Origin: Gammaproteobacteria bacterium
GTDB taxonomy: Bacteria; Pseudomonadota; Gammaproteobacteria; Chromatiales; Chromatiaceae
Reading direction: 5' to 3'
Length of the DNA stretch: 33,364 nucleotides
Assembly: GCA_024275295.1 (NCBI GenBank)
Contig: JAJRZI010000027.1
Coordinates: forward strand, 1-33,364
The translations under genes and the position numbers were made by a program. Below, piece by piece: positions 25,247 through 33,364 of this stretch; position 1 is the first letter of the stretch, and every line of letters starts with the position of its first letter. The notes below the pieces were generated by a model that was not told the DNA's origin, did no database searches, and saw only the letters and a program-made list of their open reading frames with translations.

Positions 25247-26827
25247 CTACAACTCCCGTGTCGCCAGGAATTGGATCTCTGGCCAACGTTCAATAGTCAG
25301 ATCAAGGTTGACACGACTGGTGGCCAGATAGACCAGCTGATCGTCCCCATCCACAGCCAGATTGGCATGCGCCTTGGTGCGAAACTGCTCCAGCATCTTG
25401 CTGTCATCACACTGCACCCAACGGGCTGTGGAGACCTGCACCGGCTCCACTATAGCTTCAACATTATATTCATCTTTCAGGCGTTGGGCTGCCACCTCAA
25501 ACTGCAGCACACCCACAGCCCCAAGGATCAGGTCATTATTCTTCAGCGGACGAAACACCTGGGTAGCGCCCTCTTCACACAGCTGAAGCACACCCTTCTG
25601 CAGCGCCTTCATACGCAGTGGATCTTTCAAGACCACGCGACGGAACAGTTCAGGCGCAAAATAGGGGATGCCTTCATATTTGAGGCTCTCCCCTTCCGTA
25701 AAGGTATCACCAATCTGGATGGTGCCGTGATTGTGCAGGCCGATGATATCCCCCGGCCAGGCCTCTTCCACATGGCGCCGTTCATCGGCCTGGAAGGTGA
25801 TAGCGTTGCTGATCTGCACCGTCTTGCCAATACGCACATGGCGCATCTTCATCCCTTTTTTGTATGAGCCAGAGCAGACCCGCAGGAAGGCAATCCGGTC
25901 ACGGTGGGCCGGGTCCATGTTGGCCTGAATCTTAAAGACAAACCCGGTGAACTTCTCCTCTGACGGTTCAACCGCACGCTCCTGAGTTGGGCGAGGCAGA
26001 GGGCACGGCGCATACATCGCAAAGGCATCCAGCAGCTCTTTCACACCGAAGTTATTAATGGCCGAACCAAAAAAGACCGGCGTCAGTTCCCCGCGGGCAT
26101 AGGCCTCCAGATCCAATTCATGACTAGCACCTCGCACCAGCTCAATCTCATCCCGTAGCTCATCTGCCTGATCACCCACCAGCTCATCCAGACGGGGATT
26201 ATCCAACCCCTCAATCACTTCGCCTTCCTGAATTTTGCCACCGTGGGTAGCTGAGTAGAGGTGGGTGGTCTCCGTACGCAGATCAAACACACCCTTAAAA
26301 CGCTTGCCCATACCAATAGGCCAGGTCACTGGGGCACACTTGATATTGAGAACATCCTCCACCTCGTCCAGCAGCTCAATGGGGTCTCTTCCCTCCCGAT
26401 CCAGCTTGTTGATAAAGGTCAGGATGGGGGTGGTGCGTAGACGACAGACCTCCATCAGCTTGATGGTGCGCGCCTCAACACCCTTGGCCACATCGATCAC
26501 CATCAGCGCCGAGTCGACTGCCGTCAAGGTGCGATAGGTATCCTCAGAGAAATCCTCATGACCTGGTGTATCCAATAGGTTTACAACGGTATCGCCATAA
26601 GGAAACTGCATCACAGATGAAGTCACTGAGATACCGCGCTCCTTCTCCATCGCCATCCAGTCAGAGGTCGCATGCCGGGCCGCTTTACGGCCCTTTATGG
26701 TACCGGCCATCTGAATAGCGCCACCATAGAGCAGCAATTTTTCCGTCAGAGTGGTCTTACCCGCATCCGGGTGGGAGATAATGGCGAAGGTGCGCAGCCG
26801 TTTGAGTTGTGAAAGTAATTCAGACAT
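25247..26827 (-). CDS. prfC: Peptide chain release factor 3
   Basis: A 526-residue GTPase that recycles RF1 and RF2 after termination. G1 is [18 protein letters not shown]2 and G3 are [10 protein letters not shown] and [14 protein letters not shown], and G4 is [18 protein letters not shown], the RF3-type version. C-terminal domains include [15 protein letters not shown]. Length matches E. coli RF3 (529). The frame is open to 26920, but the family starts with MSELL-like sequence at 26827. It ends with TAG. Confidence 0.97.
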   Translation of the reverse strand: MSELLSQLKRLRTFAIISHPDAGKTTLTEKLLLYGGAIQMAGTIKGRKAARHATSDWMAMEKERGISVTSSVMQFPYGDTVVNLLDTPGHEDFSEDTYRTLTAVDSALMVIDVAKGVEARTIKLMEVCRLRTTPILTFINKLDREGRDPIELLDEVEDVLNIKCAPVTWPIGMGKRFKGVFDLRTETTHLYSATHGGKIQEGEVIEGLDNPRLDELVGDQADELRDEIELVRGASHELDLEAYARGELTPVFFGSAINNFGVKELLDAFAMYAPCPLPRPTQERAVEPSEEKFTGFVFKIQANMDPAHRDRIAFLRVCSGSYKKGMKMRHVRIGKTVQISNAITFQADERRHVEEAWPGDIIGLHNHGTIQIGDTFTEGESLKYEGIPYFAPELFRRVVLKDPLRMKALQKGVLQLCEEGATQVFRPLKNNDLILGAVGVLQFEVAAQRLKDEYNVEAIVEPVQVSTARWVQCDDSKMLEQFRTKAHANLAVDGDDQLVYLATSRVNLDLTIERWPEIQFLATREL

Positions 26828-26968
26828 GGATAAACGAAGGGGGTATGAAAAGCCAGGGATTATACACGGAAACAGAGGGCTACAGCCTGCCCTATTTAGC
26901 CTTGAGATAAGATCATTCAACCCAGTACACCGTCCAGGTTATTTTGACGGGTTCAGTTGAATTGCCTC

Positions 26969-27313
26969 TTAAGATCCAATTTTCTGGTAAGCCTGGGTAG
27001 CTTGACGCCCACGCTGAAGATCACCTAGCGCACTTCCCAACGCCACTTGTGCCTCTACCCCCATTGCAATAACTTTTTTATCCAGCTCAAGGATTTTCTC
27101 TATATAGCGAACAGCTATTTGCGGGGCATCATGCTCAACCTGCTGGGAAAAATACTTATCAATCAAGCTTTGGCGCTCACTCTCCAATGCCACAACCTTT
27201 TCCCATTCCCCATCTACTGCGAGATCATGTATACGTCGCGTCTGAGCCAAAAGCCACTCTAATTCACACTCCCCCCCTTTTGGCTGGTCAGATTGCACAA
27301 CAACTTTTACCAT
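26969..27313 (-). CDS. fliT: Flagellar chaperone FliT-like protein
   Basis: A 114-residue, mostly helical protein with the layout of FliT: ELEWLLAQTRRIHDLAVDGEWEKVVALESERQSLI, then a second helix (IEKILELDKKVIAMG). FliT binds FliD and prevents early assembly. It directly follows fliS (TGA-A-ATG), as in many flagellar operons. The sequence of the family is weakly conserved, so the name rests on place and helix pattern. Confidence 0.78.
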   Translation of the reverse strand: MVKVVVQSDQPKGGECELEWLLAQTRRIHDLAVDGEWEKVVALESERQSLIDKYFSQQVEHDAPQIAVRYIEKILELDKKVIAMGVEAQVALGSALGDLQRGRQATQAYQKIGS

Positions 27314-27314
27314 T

Positions 27315-27755
27315 TCAGAGTTCTACTGCTACAGTTGCATCATTGGTTTGAGATGGTGTTTTTTTAATGCTCTCAGGCATAACATCCCAAGCACTCTTGA
27401 TTTCCAGCAACAAACTCATTACTTCATCCACAGCACCTATGTCATCATTAACGTTGGCCTCCATCAGGCGCCTGACTATATAGGTATAGAGGTCATCCAG
27501 GTTTTGCGCAATCTCCCCACCTGTCTCCATGTCCAGCGAACTCTGCAAGCCACCAATGATCGAGATGGCCCATGAAATATGCTCACCTTTTTTTGCGGTC
27601 TCTCCCCGATCCATAAAACCCTTGGCTGTTGCAATCTTATCCAGTGCCCCTTCCATCAACATCTGAATCAATCGATGAGGAGAAGCATATTCAACCTCAG
27701 ATCCAACTGAGACCTTCCCATATTGGTGTAAACCACGTTTTTTTAATGCATTCAT
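27315..27755 (-). CDS. fliS: Flagellin chaperone FliS
   Basis: A 146-residue helical protein that binds the C-terminus of flagellin before export. Signature segments are YASPHRLIQMLMEGALDKIATAK near residues 23-45 and ISWAISIIGGLQSSLDMETGGEIAQNLDDLYTYIVRRL, with the conserved hydrophobic helix pattern. It lies 13 bp after fliD and next to fliT. Confidence 0.93.
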   Translation of the reverse strand: MNALKKRGLHQYGKVSVGSEVEYASPHRLIQMLMEGALDKIATAKGFMDRGETAKKGEHISWAISIIGGLQSSLDMETGGEIAQNLDDLYTYIVRRLMEANVNDDIGAVDEVMSLLLEIKSAWDVMPESIKKTPSQTNDATVAVEL

Positions 27756-27768
27756 GATTTCTCTCTAA

Positions 27769-29121
27769 TTAATTACGATTACTTGGAAGCATATTGCTCA
27801 ATATTGTAAGCTGCTGGGTAAGAAAGTTACCCGTAGTTTGCATACTGGCCACCAGCGAATCCAGCGCTGTAAACTGAGCACGTAAGCGACTCTCAACAAT
27901 TTTAAGCCGCTGCCCCATACTCTCAATCCCATCCTGAATACGACTAATACTGGAGTTAACACCATCCTCTCTGGCATCAATAAGCCCATCACTCCCCAAT
28001 ACGCTACCCATCAGCGCATCCAGGCGAAATGCATAGCCCTGATCATCATTGGCAAAGAGATCAGAAACAGCATTCCGATCATCTTTGACTGCGGTACTAA
28101 GTGTCGTGCTGTTTAGCTTGAGAGTGCCGTCCTTTTGAAACTCCACACCAATTTCAGATAAGGTGGAATAAGCTCCACTCAAGCCAGTTGGCGCACTGTT
28201 TAGAATTGACCGCACACGGCCTTGCAGCAAACGTAAGGTTGAGTCCCCTGACAGTTCACCGCTGCTGAGTGAAGAGAGCGTACTCTGCAAGGTGTTATAC
28301 GCACTCACAAAACCATTCACCGCAGTGGTAATATCCCCTGTATCCTGCACCACATCCAGCTGCACCGCAGAGGTGCTCACCTCAAGCAGATTAAGGGTTA
28401 CCCCCTGAATAGCATCTGTAACCGTATTGCTACTGCGGGTTATCGTATAGGTGCTATCAACAACAAAGGAGGCATCATCAGCCGCCTGTATCTGCGCCAT
28501 ACTCAAAGGATCAGCAATAGGCAAAGCACCACTATCCTCAAATGCCAGGGTCATGACGTTTGCGGTACCTGTCTTATCACTTGAGAGGACAAGACGATAG
28601 TTGCTTGCATCTTCTTGCAGCACACTCGCCGTAACGCCAACATTATCACTTGCATTGTTAATCGCTGCTGCAATATCAGATAGTGTTTTATCGCCTATCG
28701 CCACAGAAAACGAGTCAGCACCGATAGTGACCGTCATCTTGTCACCGGCACTGCCTATCTTAGTGGTGTCTGAATCTGCAAAGGCACTGGAACCCTGCTT
28801 TTGCGCCACAGCAAGATTTGTTACCTTGATGTCATAGGTGCCTTTTGCCGCTGTACTGTCAGCAGTAGCGGTGAATTTTGCCGTATCGGCAGATGTTGCC
28901 GTGTAGGTGTCCAGAGAGGAGGAGGATGTAAGAGCACCAACAGCCGACTGGTAGGAGGAGACTGCGCTGCGTAGCTGTCCCAGCGCACTGAGTTGAGCAT
29001 GGAAGCCCGCTTCTTTCTGTTGTAACGCCAGCAATGGCCGCTGTTCCAGCGTCATCAACTGGCTTATGATTGTACTGACATCCAAGCCGGAGCCGATACC
29101 AGACGCGCTAATAGTAGCCAT
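27769..29121 (-). CDS. fliD: Flagellar filament cap protein
   Basis: A 450-residue cap protein (HAP2) that helps flagellin subunits to fold and insert at the tip. FliD_N spans about 1-105 (ISASGIGSGLDVSTIISQLM). The middle has a Flagellin_IN-like segment (DIAAAINNASDNVGVTASV). FliD_C follows at about 215-430. The N-terminus and the C-terminal helices (LTQQLTILSNML) are typical. It is preceded by a sigma-54 promoter candidate. Confidence 0.95.
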   Translation of the reverse strand: MATISASGIGSGLDVSTIISQLMTLEQRPLLALQQKEAGFHAQLSALGQLRSAVSSYQSAVGALTSSSSLDTYTATSADTAKFTATADSTAAKGTYDIKVTNLAVAQKQGSSAFADSDTTKIGSAGDKMTVTIGADSFSVAIGDKTLSDIAAAINNASDNVGVTASVLQEDASNYRLVLSSDKTGTANVMTLAFEDSGALPIADPLSMAQIQAADDASFVVDSTYTITRSSNTVTDAIQGVTLNLLEVSTSAVQLDVVQDTGDITTAVNGFVSAYNTLQSTLSSLSSGELSGDSTLRLLQGRVRSILNSAPTGLSGAYSTLSEIGVEFQKDGTLKLNSTTLSTAVKDDRNAVSDLFANDDQGYAFRLDALMGSVLGSDGLIDAREDGVNSSISRIQDGIESMGQRLKIVESRLRAQFTALDSLVASMQTTGNFLTQQLTILSNMLPSNRN

Positions 29122-29244
29122 ACTTCACTTCCCTTCATCAGCCCGCTTACACCACAAGAGAGGTTATTAGCGGTACATCTATGCCCAAGCTGCCTGCCGG
29201 ATATAAAAACATCCAACCCAGCAAGCCCTCATTAAAAATGATCA

Positions 29245-29260
29245 AGCAATTCTCAGGCCA
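29245..29260 (-). promoter_or_regulatory. fliD: Candidate sigma-54 promoter before fliD
   Basis: On the minus strand TGGCCTGAGAATTGCT fits TGGCACG-N4-TTGCW with the exact spacing, differing only at two bases of the -24 box. It lies just after the flaG stop and about 125 bp before the fliD ATG. RpoN/FleQ-type control of middle flagellar genes is known in related bacteria, which makes it plausible. Confidence 0.55.
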
Positions 29261-29273
29261 TTTTCAACGAACG

Positions 29274-29726
29274 CTAAGCCTGTACGCGCATAATAAACCC
29301 AAGCGCCTCATCTAACTGATTGCTGGAATCTACTCCTGCCAGCTGACGCGCCTCAACAAATTCTTTGATATGCCTTGAAACCACCAGTGCATCCTCTGAA
29401 GGTAGTTGCCGTATCACATCACCTGTTTCACGATCCACGACCTTGACCACAGAACGTCCACTCTCTTCATCAATACTGAACTCAATACCACGCTGTATAT
29501 TCTGCACTGACTCGTTTAGGCTGCGCACAGCGCTACTCATTTCCATACGATCACTGCTTGCAACTTTCTCAGATGCCGGCACCCTCTGGGCACTCAATGC
29601 ATTCTGATCTGCACTGTTTTCAGTTTGAGTTACAGGAGCGGTATTTCCAGACTTAGGCACAAAGGAAGAACGCAGACCGGCCAGTTCCGAATAAGACCCT
29701 GCTTTATTTAAAATATCCATAGCCAT
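29274..29726 (-). CDS. flaG: FlaG family protein
   Basis: A 150-residue protein with a disordered N-terminal half and the FlaG domain at about 70-135: IQRGIEFSIDEESGRSVVKVVDRETGDVIRQLPSED-type sequence, which is diagnostic. FlaG affects filament length in some bacteria. It lies between fliC and fliD, its usual place. It ends with TAG. Confidence 0.92.
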   Translation of the reverse strand: MAMDILNKAGSYSELAGLRSSFVPKSGNTAPVTQTENSADQNALSAQRVPASEKVASSDRMEMSSAVRSLNESVQNIQRGIEFSIDEESGRSVVKVVDRETGDVIRQLPSEDALVVSRHIKEFVEARQLAGVDSSNQLDEALGFIMRVQA

Positions 29727-29754
29727 CTCTTACTATTTGAACCCTGTGGACTGC

Positions 29755-29779
29755 CGGCTCGGGGATAAACCCCGAACCG
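29755..29779. terminator. Hairpin after fliC
   Basis: CGGCTCGGGG (29755-29764) pairs with CCCCGAACCG (29770-29779) with one mismatch and a 5-nt loop. It lies just after the fliC stop. Without a T-run it could be a partial terminator or an mRNA 3'-end stabiliser that raises flagellin output over flaG. Confidence 0.6.
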
Positions 29780-29795
29780 ACTATCCCTTAGTGGG

Positions 29796-31253
29796 TTACT
29801 GTAGTAGTGACAATACGTTCTGTGGTGCAGCATTGGCCTGGGCCAACATGGAGAGACCGGCCTGCTGCAGAATCTGAGCACGGGTCATAGCTGCCGTTTC
29901 AGCCGCAAAGTCTGCATCAACGACCCGTGAACGGGCTGCCGATACATTCTCAGTGATGCTGGAGAGGTTGGACATAGTGGACTCAAGACGGTTCTGGATA
30001 GCACCCAGACTGGCTCGTTCCGAGTCTACCCGGGCCAATGCAGCATCAATGATACTCAGTGCACTGGAAGCTCCAGCAGCGGTGGAGATATCGATGGAGG
30101 ATACACCAGCACCGGCTGTTGCGGTTGCAGCAGTATGACCAGCAGTGAAATTCGCATCTGCTTCAGCACTACCACCAATGGTGATGCCTGCTGAGCCGGT
30201 GGATGACAGGGTTAACGTTGAGGTAGTAACCGCGGTAGTCAAACCTGTATTAGCCGTTACCGCAGTACCATTTTGTTCAACCTGGATATTCCGGCCATCT
30301 GTTGCCGTCAGCGTATATGTGCCCGTAGTTGGGTCTGCAAGGGCTGCTGTCACACCCGTCTGATCTGAAACGGCATTGATGATTGAAACCATATCTGCAC
30401 CACGGTCTACCGCATTTGTGCTGGCAGCAATTGCACCAATATTTACCCCATTAATCTTCACATTATCTGTAGCATCACCTGCTATCGCAATAAAGGCGGT
30501 TGTTACAGCCCCCGAAACCGTTGTTGTGCTCACGGATGCTGTAACACCGGTATCACCAGTGATAGCATTGATAGCATTCATTTTTGCAATACCACTGGCA
30601 TCAGCATTGACGCTTGATACACCATCACTCACGGATGCACCCACTTCGAACCCATTGAGGTTTAGTGATCCCGCTACAAAAGCAGTAGTTGTAACTGCAC
30701 CACCACCTGCTACACTCGTGCTGTAGCTTGAACTGGAACCCACACCCAATGCATTTGACTGCATATTGGCAATGGAAAAAGAGATCGTCTCACCTGACTG
30801 CGAACCCACCTGCAGACTCTGGCCGGAAAATGTGCCATTCAGTACATTCACACCATTAAAGGTGGTTGTCGTAGCAGTACGCTGAACCTCAGCCACCAGC
30901 TGGGTGACCTCATTATTGAGCGCTGCCCTGTCACTGGCTGAGTTACTGCCGTTTGCTGCCTGCACAGAGAGTTCACGCATGCGCTGCAGGTTATTGGTGA
31001 TCTCCTGCATGGCGCCTTCAGCCGTCTGCGCTATCGAGACGCCATCATTGGCATTTCTGATAGCCTGGGTCAGACCCCGAACCTGAGTGGTCATACGATT
31101 GGAAATTGCCAGGCCAGCCGCATCATCCTTCGCACTGTTAATGCGAAGACCGGATGAGAGACGTTGCATGGAGGTTGCCAGAGAGCTACTGGACTTGCCC
31201 AGATTGCGTTGCGCATTCAAGGACATAATATTGGAATTGATTACCATTGCCAT
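29796..31253 (-). CDS. fliC: Flagellin
   Basis: A 485-residue filament protein. The N-terminal D0/D1 region ([59 protein letters not shown]) and the C-terminal D1/D0 region ([44 protein letters not shown]) are conserved. The middle (about 165-390) is variable, Ala/Thr/Ser-rich, and has Flagellin_IN-like motifs ([15 protein letters not shown]). AAGGAG lies eight bases before the ATG at 31253. Confidence 0.98.
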   Translation of the reverse strand: MAMVINSNIMSLNAQRNLGKSSSSLATSMQRLSSGLRINSAKDDAAGLAISNRMTTQVRGLTQAIRNANDGVSIAQTAEGAMQEITNNLQRMRELSVQAANGSNSASDRAALNNEVTQLVAEVQRTATTTTFNGVNVLNGTFSGQSLQVGSQSGETISFSIANMQSNALGVGSSSSYSTSVAGGGAVTTTAFVAGSLNLNGFEVGASVSDGVSSVNADASGIAKMNAINAITGDTGVTASVSTTTVSGAVTTAFIAIAGDATDNVKINGVNIGAIAASTNAVDRGADMVSIINAVSDQTGVTAALADPTTGTYTLTATDGRNIQVEQNGTAVTANTGLTTAVTTSTLTLSSTGSAGITIGGSAEADANFTAGHTAATATAGAGVSSIDISTAAGASSALSIIDAALARVDSERASLGAIQNRLESTMSNLSSITENVSAARSRVVDADFAAETAAMTRAQILQQAGLSMLAQANAAPQNVLSLLQ

Positions 31254-31400
31254 CTTGATTTCTCCTTATCGCCCCTTGCTGCCACGTCTGTTTGGGTGCT
31301 AAAGGGCTAAGGTTAATAACTGGCGGATATGCTCAAAAATAGTGTGCATTTACCGCCTCCATCTGTTGTAGCGGCATGCATTGAGGAAAGTTAAGGGATT

Positions 31401-31426
31401 CTTTCGACTGAATTCACTATAATTTA
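31401..31426 (-). promoter_or_regulatory. fliC: Weak sigma-28 promoter candidate for fliC
   Basis: On the minus strand TAAA (31426-31423) is followed 14 bp later by GTCGAAAG (31408-31401), against the consensus TAAA-N15-GCCGATAA. Five of eight -10 bases match and the spacing is one short. It is the best fit in the 226-bp gap between flgL and fliC, where sigma-28 control is expected. The match alone is weak. Confidence 0.3.
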
Positions 31427-31479
31427 GAGCCGGTTTTCCATAACCCGGAAGGCAGAAAAGAAGGGGAAACAGAAGTGGC

Positions 31480-32946
31480 TTATCTGATGTAATTAAACAG
31501 CGACAGGTTCTGCATTTTAGCATAGGCCTGCTGTGCAGCCTGTAGCGCCAGCATCTGCTGATTAAAGCGTCCTACAGCCTCCAGGTAATCAATATCCTGC
31601 TCATTTGACAGCTGGGTCTCATAGGCAATTTTTGTCCCTGAATTAACTTCACCCTGTTGATCCAGCATATTCAACCTTGCACCAATACGTGTCTGTTGAG
31701 TAGAAACATGCTCCATTGCTGACTGTATATCACCGATATATTGATCAACCGGCTGCCCGTTATTGAGTGCATCTTTCAGCTGATACAGGGTCTCAAAGAT
31801 ACTGCTTTTATCTGTGACTGAGGTAACGCCTGTTGTCAGCCCTGTGGCCGCTGTTGAAGTGGCGGCAATATCAACCCACCCCTGGGAAGAGGTTAATGCA
31901 ACGGTATCTGTTGTCGGCATCGTTGCTGTGACATGCGTCACCCCAGAGATAGCATTGACAGCCGCATATATCTGGGCAGCCCGTGCATCGGCATCAGCCG
32001 CCAACGGGATGGCCCCTACACTGACGCCATTGACCATCAACTCACCATCCGCAATGGCAGCAAAACTGGTTGCAACACCACTGGTAACCGAAGCCTGAGA
32101 GGCCGAAATTGTACCTGTAGCCAACCCTGTACCAGCAACCGAGCTGACGATAATATCTCCGAGAGAGGAGGTCAGCGTTACCGTGCTTGGGGTTGTCAGT
32201 ACCGCAGAGACATGGGTGTCATCTGAAATGGCATTGATGGCACCAGCAATTTGGCTGGCTCGTGCATTGGCATCTGCCGCCACCGGAAGCGCACCAAGAC
32301 TAAACCCGTTTATGGTGATGTCACCACTACCAAGCGCTGCAAGGTTTGTAGCTGCAGCGCCCGTAACCGATGCGTATGGCCCTCTATCCACATTAACGAA
32401 TATATCAAAACCACTATCACCATCGGTTACTTTCTGAGTCGCTGATATCTGTAGATTGCGCTGCCCCAAATCACCCGCGTAGGAGAAAGCGCCCGCTGAT
32501 AACTGAGTAAAAGGCTTGATTTTGGTTTGAAAGCCATAAAAAACATACTCACCATTCGCATCCCTGGTATTGGCAAGCCCCACCATTTCACCCAGCAGCT
32601 GATCTACCTCGGTAGCAATAATCTGTTTATCAGCCGGGGAAAGCACGTCATTATTCCCTTGAATGGCCAACTCATTGGCACGCTGCAGCAGGTTTACCAC
32701 ACTGCCGACAACACCCTCTTCATGTTCAAGCCTTGCTGTGGCCCTATCAATATTGTCCTGATATTGGTTAACGGTATCGATGGCTTTGTTCAGCCCCAGA
32801 ATGCGTGCCACGCTGGCAGGGTCATCAGACGCAGAGAGCAGCCTTTTTCCTGAAGAGAGTTGAATGTCTGTCTTATGCAATTCTGACTGCAGATCAGTCA
32901 TGCTACTGACAGATCGTTGAAAATAGAGGCTATTTGAAATACGCAT
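31480..32946 (-). CDS. flgL: Flagellar hook-associated protein 3
   Basis: A 488-residue hook-filament junction protein. The flagellin-like N-terminus (MRISNSLYFQRSVSSM, LSSGKRLLSASDDPASVARI) and C-terminus (TQQTRIGARLNMLDQQ, AQQAYAKMQNLSLFNYIR) are typical. It is longer than the usual 300-400 because of a duplicated variable domain (residues 192-377). It starts two bases after the flgK stop, so the pair is co-transcribed. Confidence 0.95.
   Translation of the reverse strand: MRISNSLYFQRSVSSMTDLQSELHKTDIQLSSGKRLLSASDDPASVARILGLNKAIDTVNQYQDNIDRATARLEHEEGVVGSVVNLLQRANELAIQGNNDVLSPADKQIIATEVDQLLGEMVGLANTRDANGEYVFYGFQTKIKPFTQLSAGAFSYAGDLGQRNLQISATQKVTDGDSGFDIFVNVDRGPYASVTGAAATNLAALGSGDITINGFSLGALPVAADANARASQIAGAINAISDDTHVSAVLTTPSTVTLTSSLGDIIVSSVAGTGLATGTISASQASVTSGVATSFAAIADGELMVNGVSVGAIPLAADADARAAQIYAAVNAISGVTHVTATMPTTDTVALTSSQGWVDIAATSTAATGLTTGVTSVTDKSSIFETLYQLKDALNNGQPVDQYIGDIQSAMEHVSTQQTRIGARLNMLDQQGEVNSGTKIAYETQLSNEQDIDYLEAVGRFNQQMLALQAAQQAYAKMQNLSLFNYIR
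31816..32373 (-). repeat. Tandem 93-residue repeat inside FlgL
   Basis: Residues 192-284 and 285-377 of FlgL align: ASVTGAAATNLAALGSGDIT with ASVTSGVATSFAAIADGELM, then INGFSLGALPVAADANARAS with VNGVSVGAIPLAADADARAA, and AINAISDDTHVSAVL with AVNAISGVTHVTATM. Both copies carry a Flagellin_IN-like motif. The DNA copies have diverged, so the duplication is not recent. Confidence 0.9.
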
Positions 32947-32948
32947 CG

Positions 32949-33364
32949 CTATCCCCTGACCGCAGCAAGCAGCGTGTCAAAAAGGGTATTTGCTACAGTG
33001 ACCACCTGTGCTGACGCCTGATAGGCCTGCTGGTAACGCAGCAGATTTGCAGCCTCTTCATCCAGATTGACACCCGCAATCGCATCTCTGGAAAGCACGG
33101 CCTGATCAAGCAGGCCTTGATGCGATTCCATGTTGACCTCTGCCCGCCGGGTATCCGCCCCAATGCCAGCCACTATCTGTGAATAGCTCTCCTGCAGGCT
33201 CGCTGTACCATTGATCATGGTTCGAGATTGCTGAATGGCAGCCAACGCCAATGCATTGCGGTTATCACCCGCTGAGGAGCTGTTATCGGTAATGACAAAG
33301 CTGTCACCCGTTGCAGGATTGCCTGAAACGGTGAAGCTCATATCCCCCTTTGTAGCTGCCGTAA
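32949..33364 (-). CDS. flgK: Flagellar hook-associated protein 1, C-terminal part
   Basis: The 3' end of flgK; the frame is open to the window edge, so the ATG at 33341 is internal. The last 137 codons before the TAG carry the family's end: VSGNPATGDSFVITDN, then ALAAIQQSRTMINGTASL, GADTRRAEVNMESHQGLLDQA, and the Flg_bbr_C helix ANLLRYQQAYQASAQVVTV ending in LFDTLLAAVRG. FlgK joins the hook to the filament. It leads the flgK-flgL transcript. Confidence 0.95.
   Translation of the reverse strand, partial: TAATKGDMSFTVSGNPATGDSFVITDNSSSAGDNRNALALAAIQQSRTMINGTASLQESYSQIVAGIGADTRRAEVNMESHQGLLDQAVLSRDAIAGVNLDEEAANLLRYQQAYQASAQVVTVANTLFDTLLAAVRG

Noticed and set aside
31254-31290. GGCGATAA as a sigma-28 -10 box for fliC
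   Set aside because: It overlaps the ribosome binding site and has no TAAA at the right distance.

Overview
The window is a stretch of bacterial chromosome, most likely from a gammaproteobacterium. The evidence is the gene order rpsP-rimM-trmD-rplS beside ffh and a divergent ccsA-like gene, the flgK-flgL-fliC-flaG-fliD-fliS-fliT flagellar cluster, and the style of sbcB, prfC and ispG. A marine or sulfur-oxidising member of the Chromatiales type, possibly a symbiont relative, is a guess. There are no rRNA genes, tRNA genes or CRISPR arrays.

Positions 1-2600 are AT-rich and hold a chromosomal integron. It has an integron integrase (intI), a companion ORF and a complete gene cassette with its attC site, and a second cassette is cut by the window edge. 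The integrase reads in the same direction as the cassettes, which is the uncommon inverted (reverse) layout. The space between the intI side and the first cassette holds a 32-bp perfect palindrome and further inverted repeats. The cassette gene encodes a WYL-like segment joined to a LigA-type BRCT domain.

Positions 2600-6650 hold a small orphan gene, a Ycf46-like AAA+ ATPase and the GDP-L-fucose pair gmd-fcl. Positions 6670-9150 hold two divergent genes, a six-bladed Kelch protein and a histone-deacetylase-family enzyme. Each is interrupted by one in-frame TAG but is otherwise intact. TAG is an ordinary terminator here: by my reading it ends 12 of the 37 genes whose stop lies in the window. 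Nonsense mutation or sequence error is therefore more likely than recoding.

Positions 9250-16530 hold uncharacterised proteins, a DUF3108 protein, a K+ channel plus RCK-subunit operon, an ankyrin lipoprotein and exonuclease I. Three convergent gene pairs overlap at their 3' ends. Positions 16590-21100 are the ribosomal/tRNA-modification operon, ffh and ccsA. Positions 21140-26830 hold an RRM protein, a 58-residue membrane protein, ispG, a gene split by a -1 frameshift located on a G_GGT_TTG heptamer, a structured intergenic element and prfC. Positions 26970-33364 are the filament part of the flagellar cluster, with a good sigma-54 promoter candidate before fliD and a duplicated variable domain in FlgL.

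The items most worth following up are the reverse integron with its palindromic attI region and WYL-BRCT cassette, the pair of amber-interrupted genes, and the frameshifted gene.
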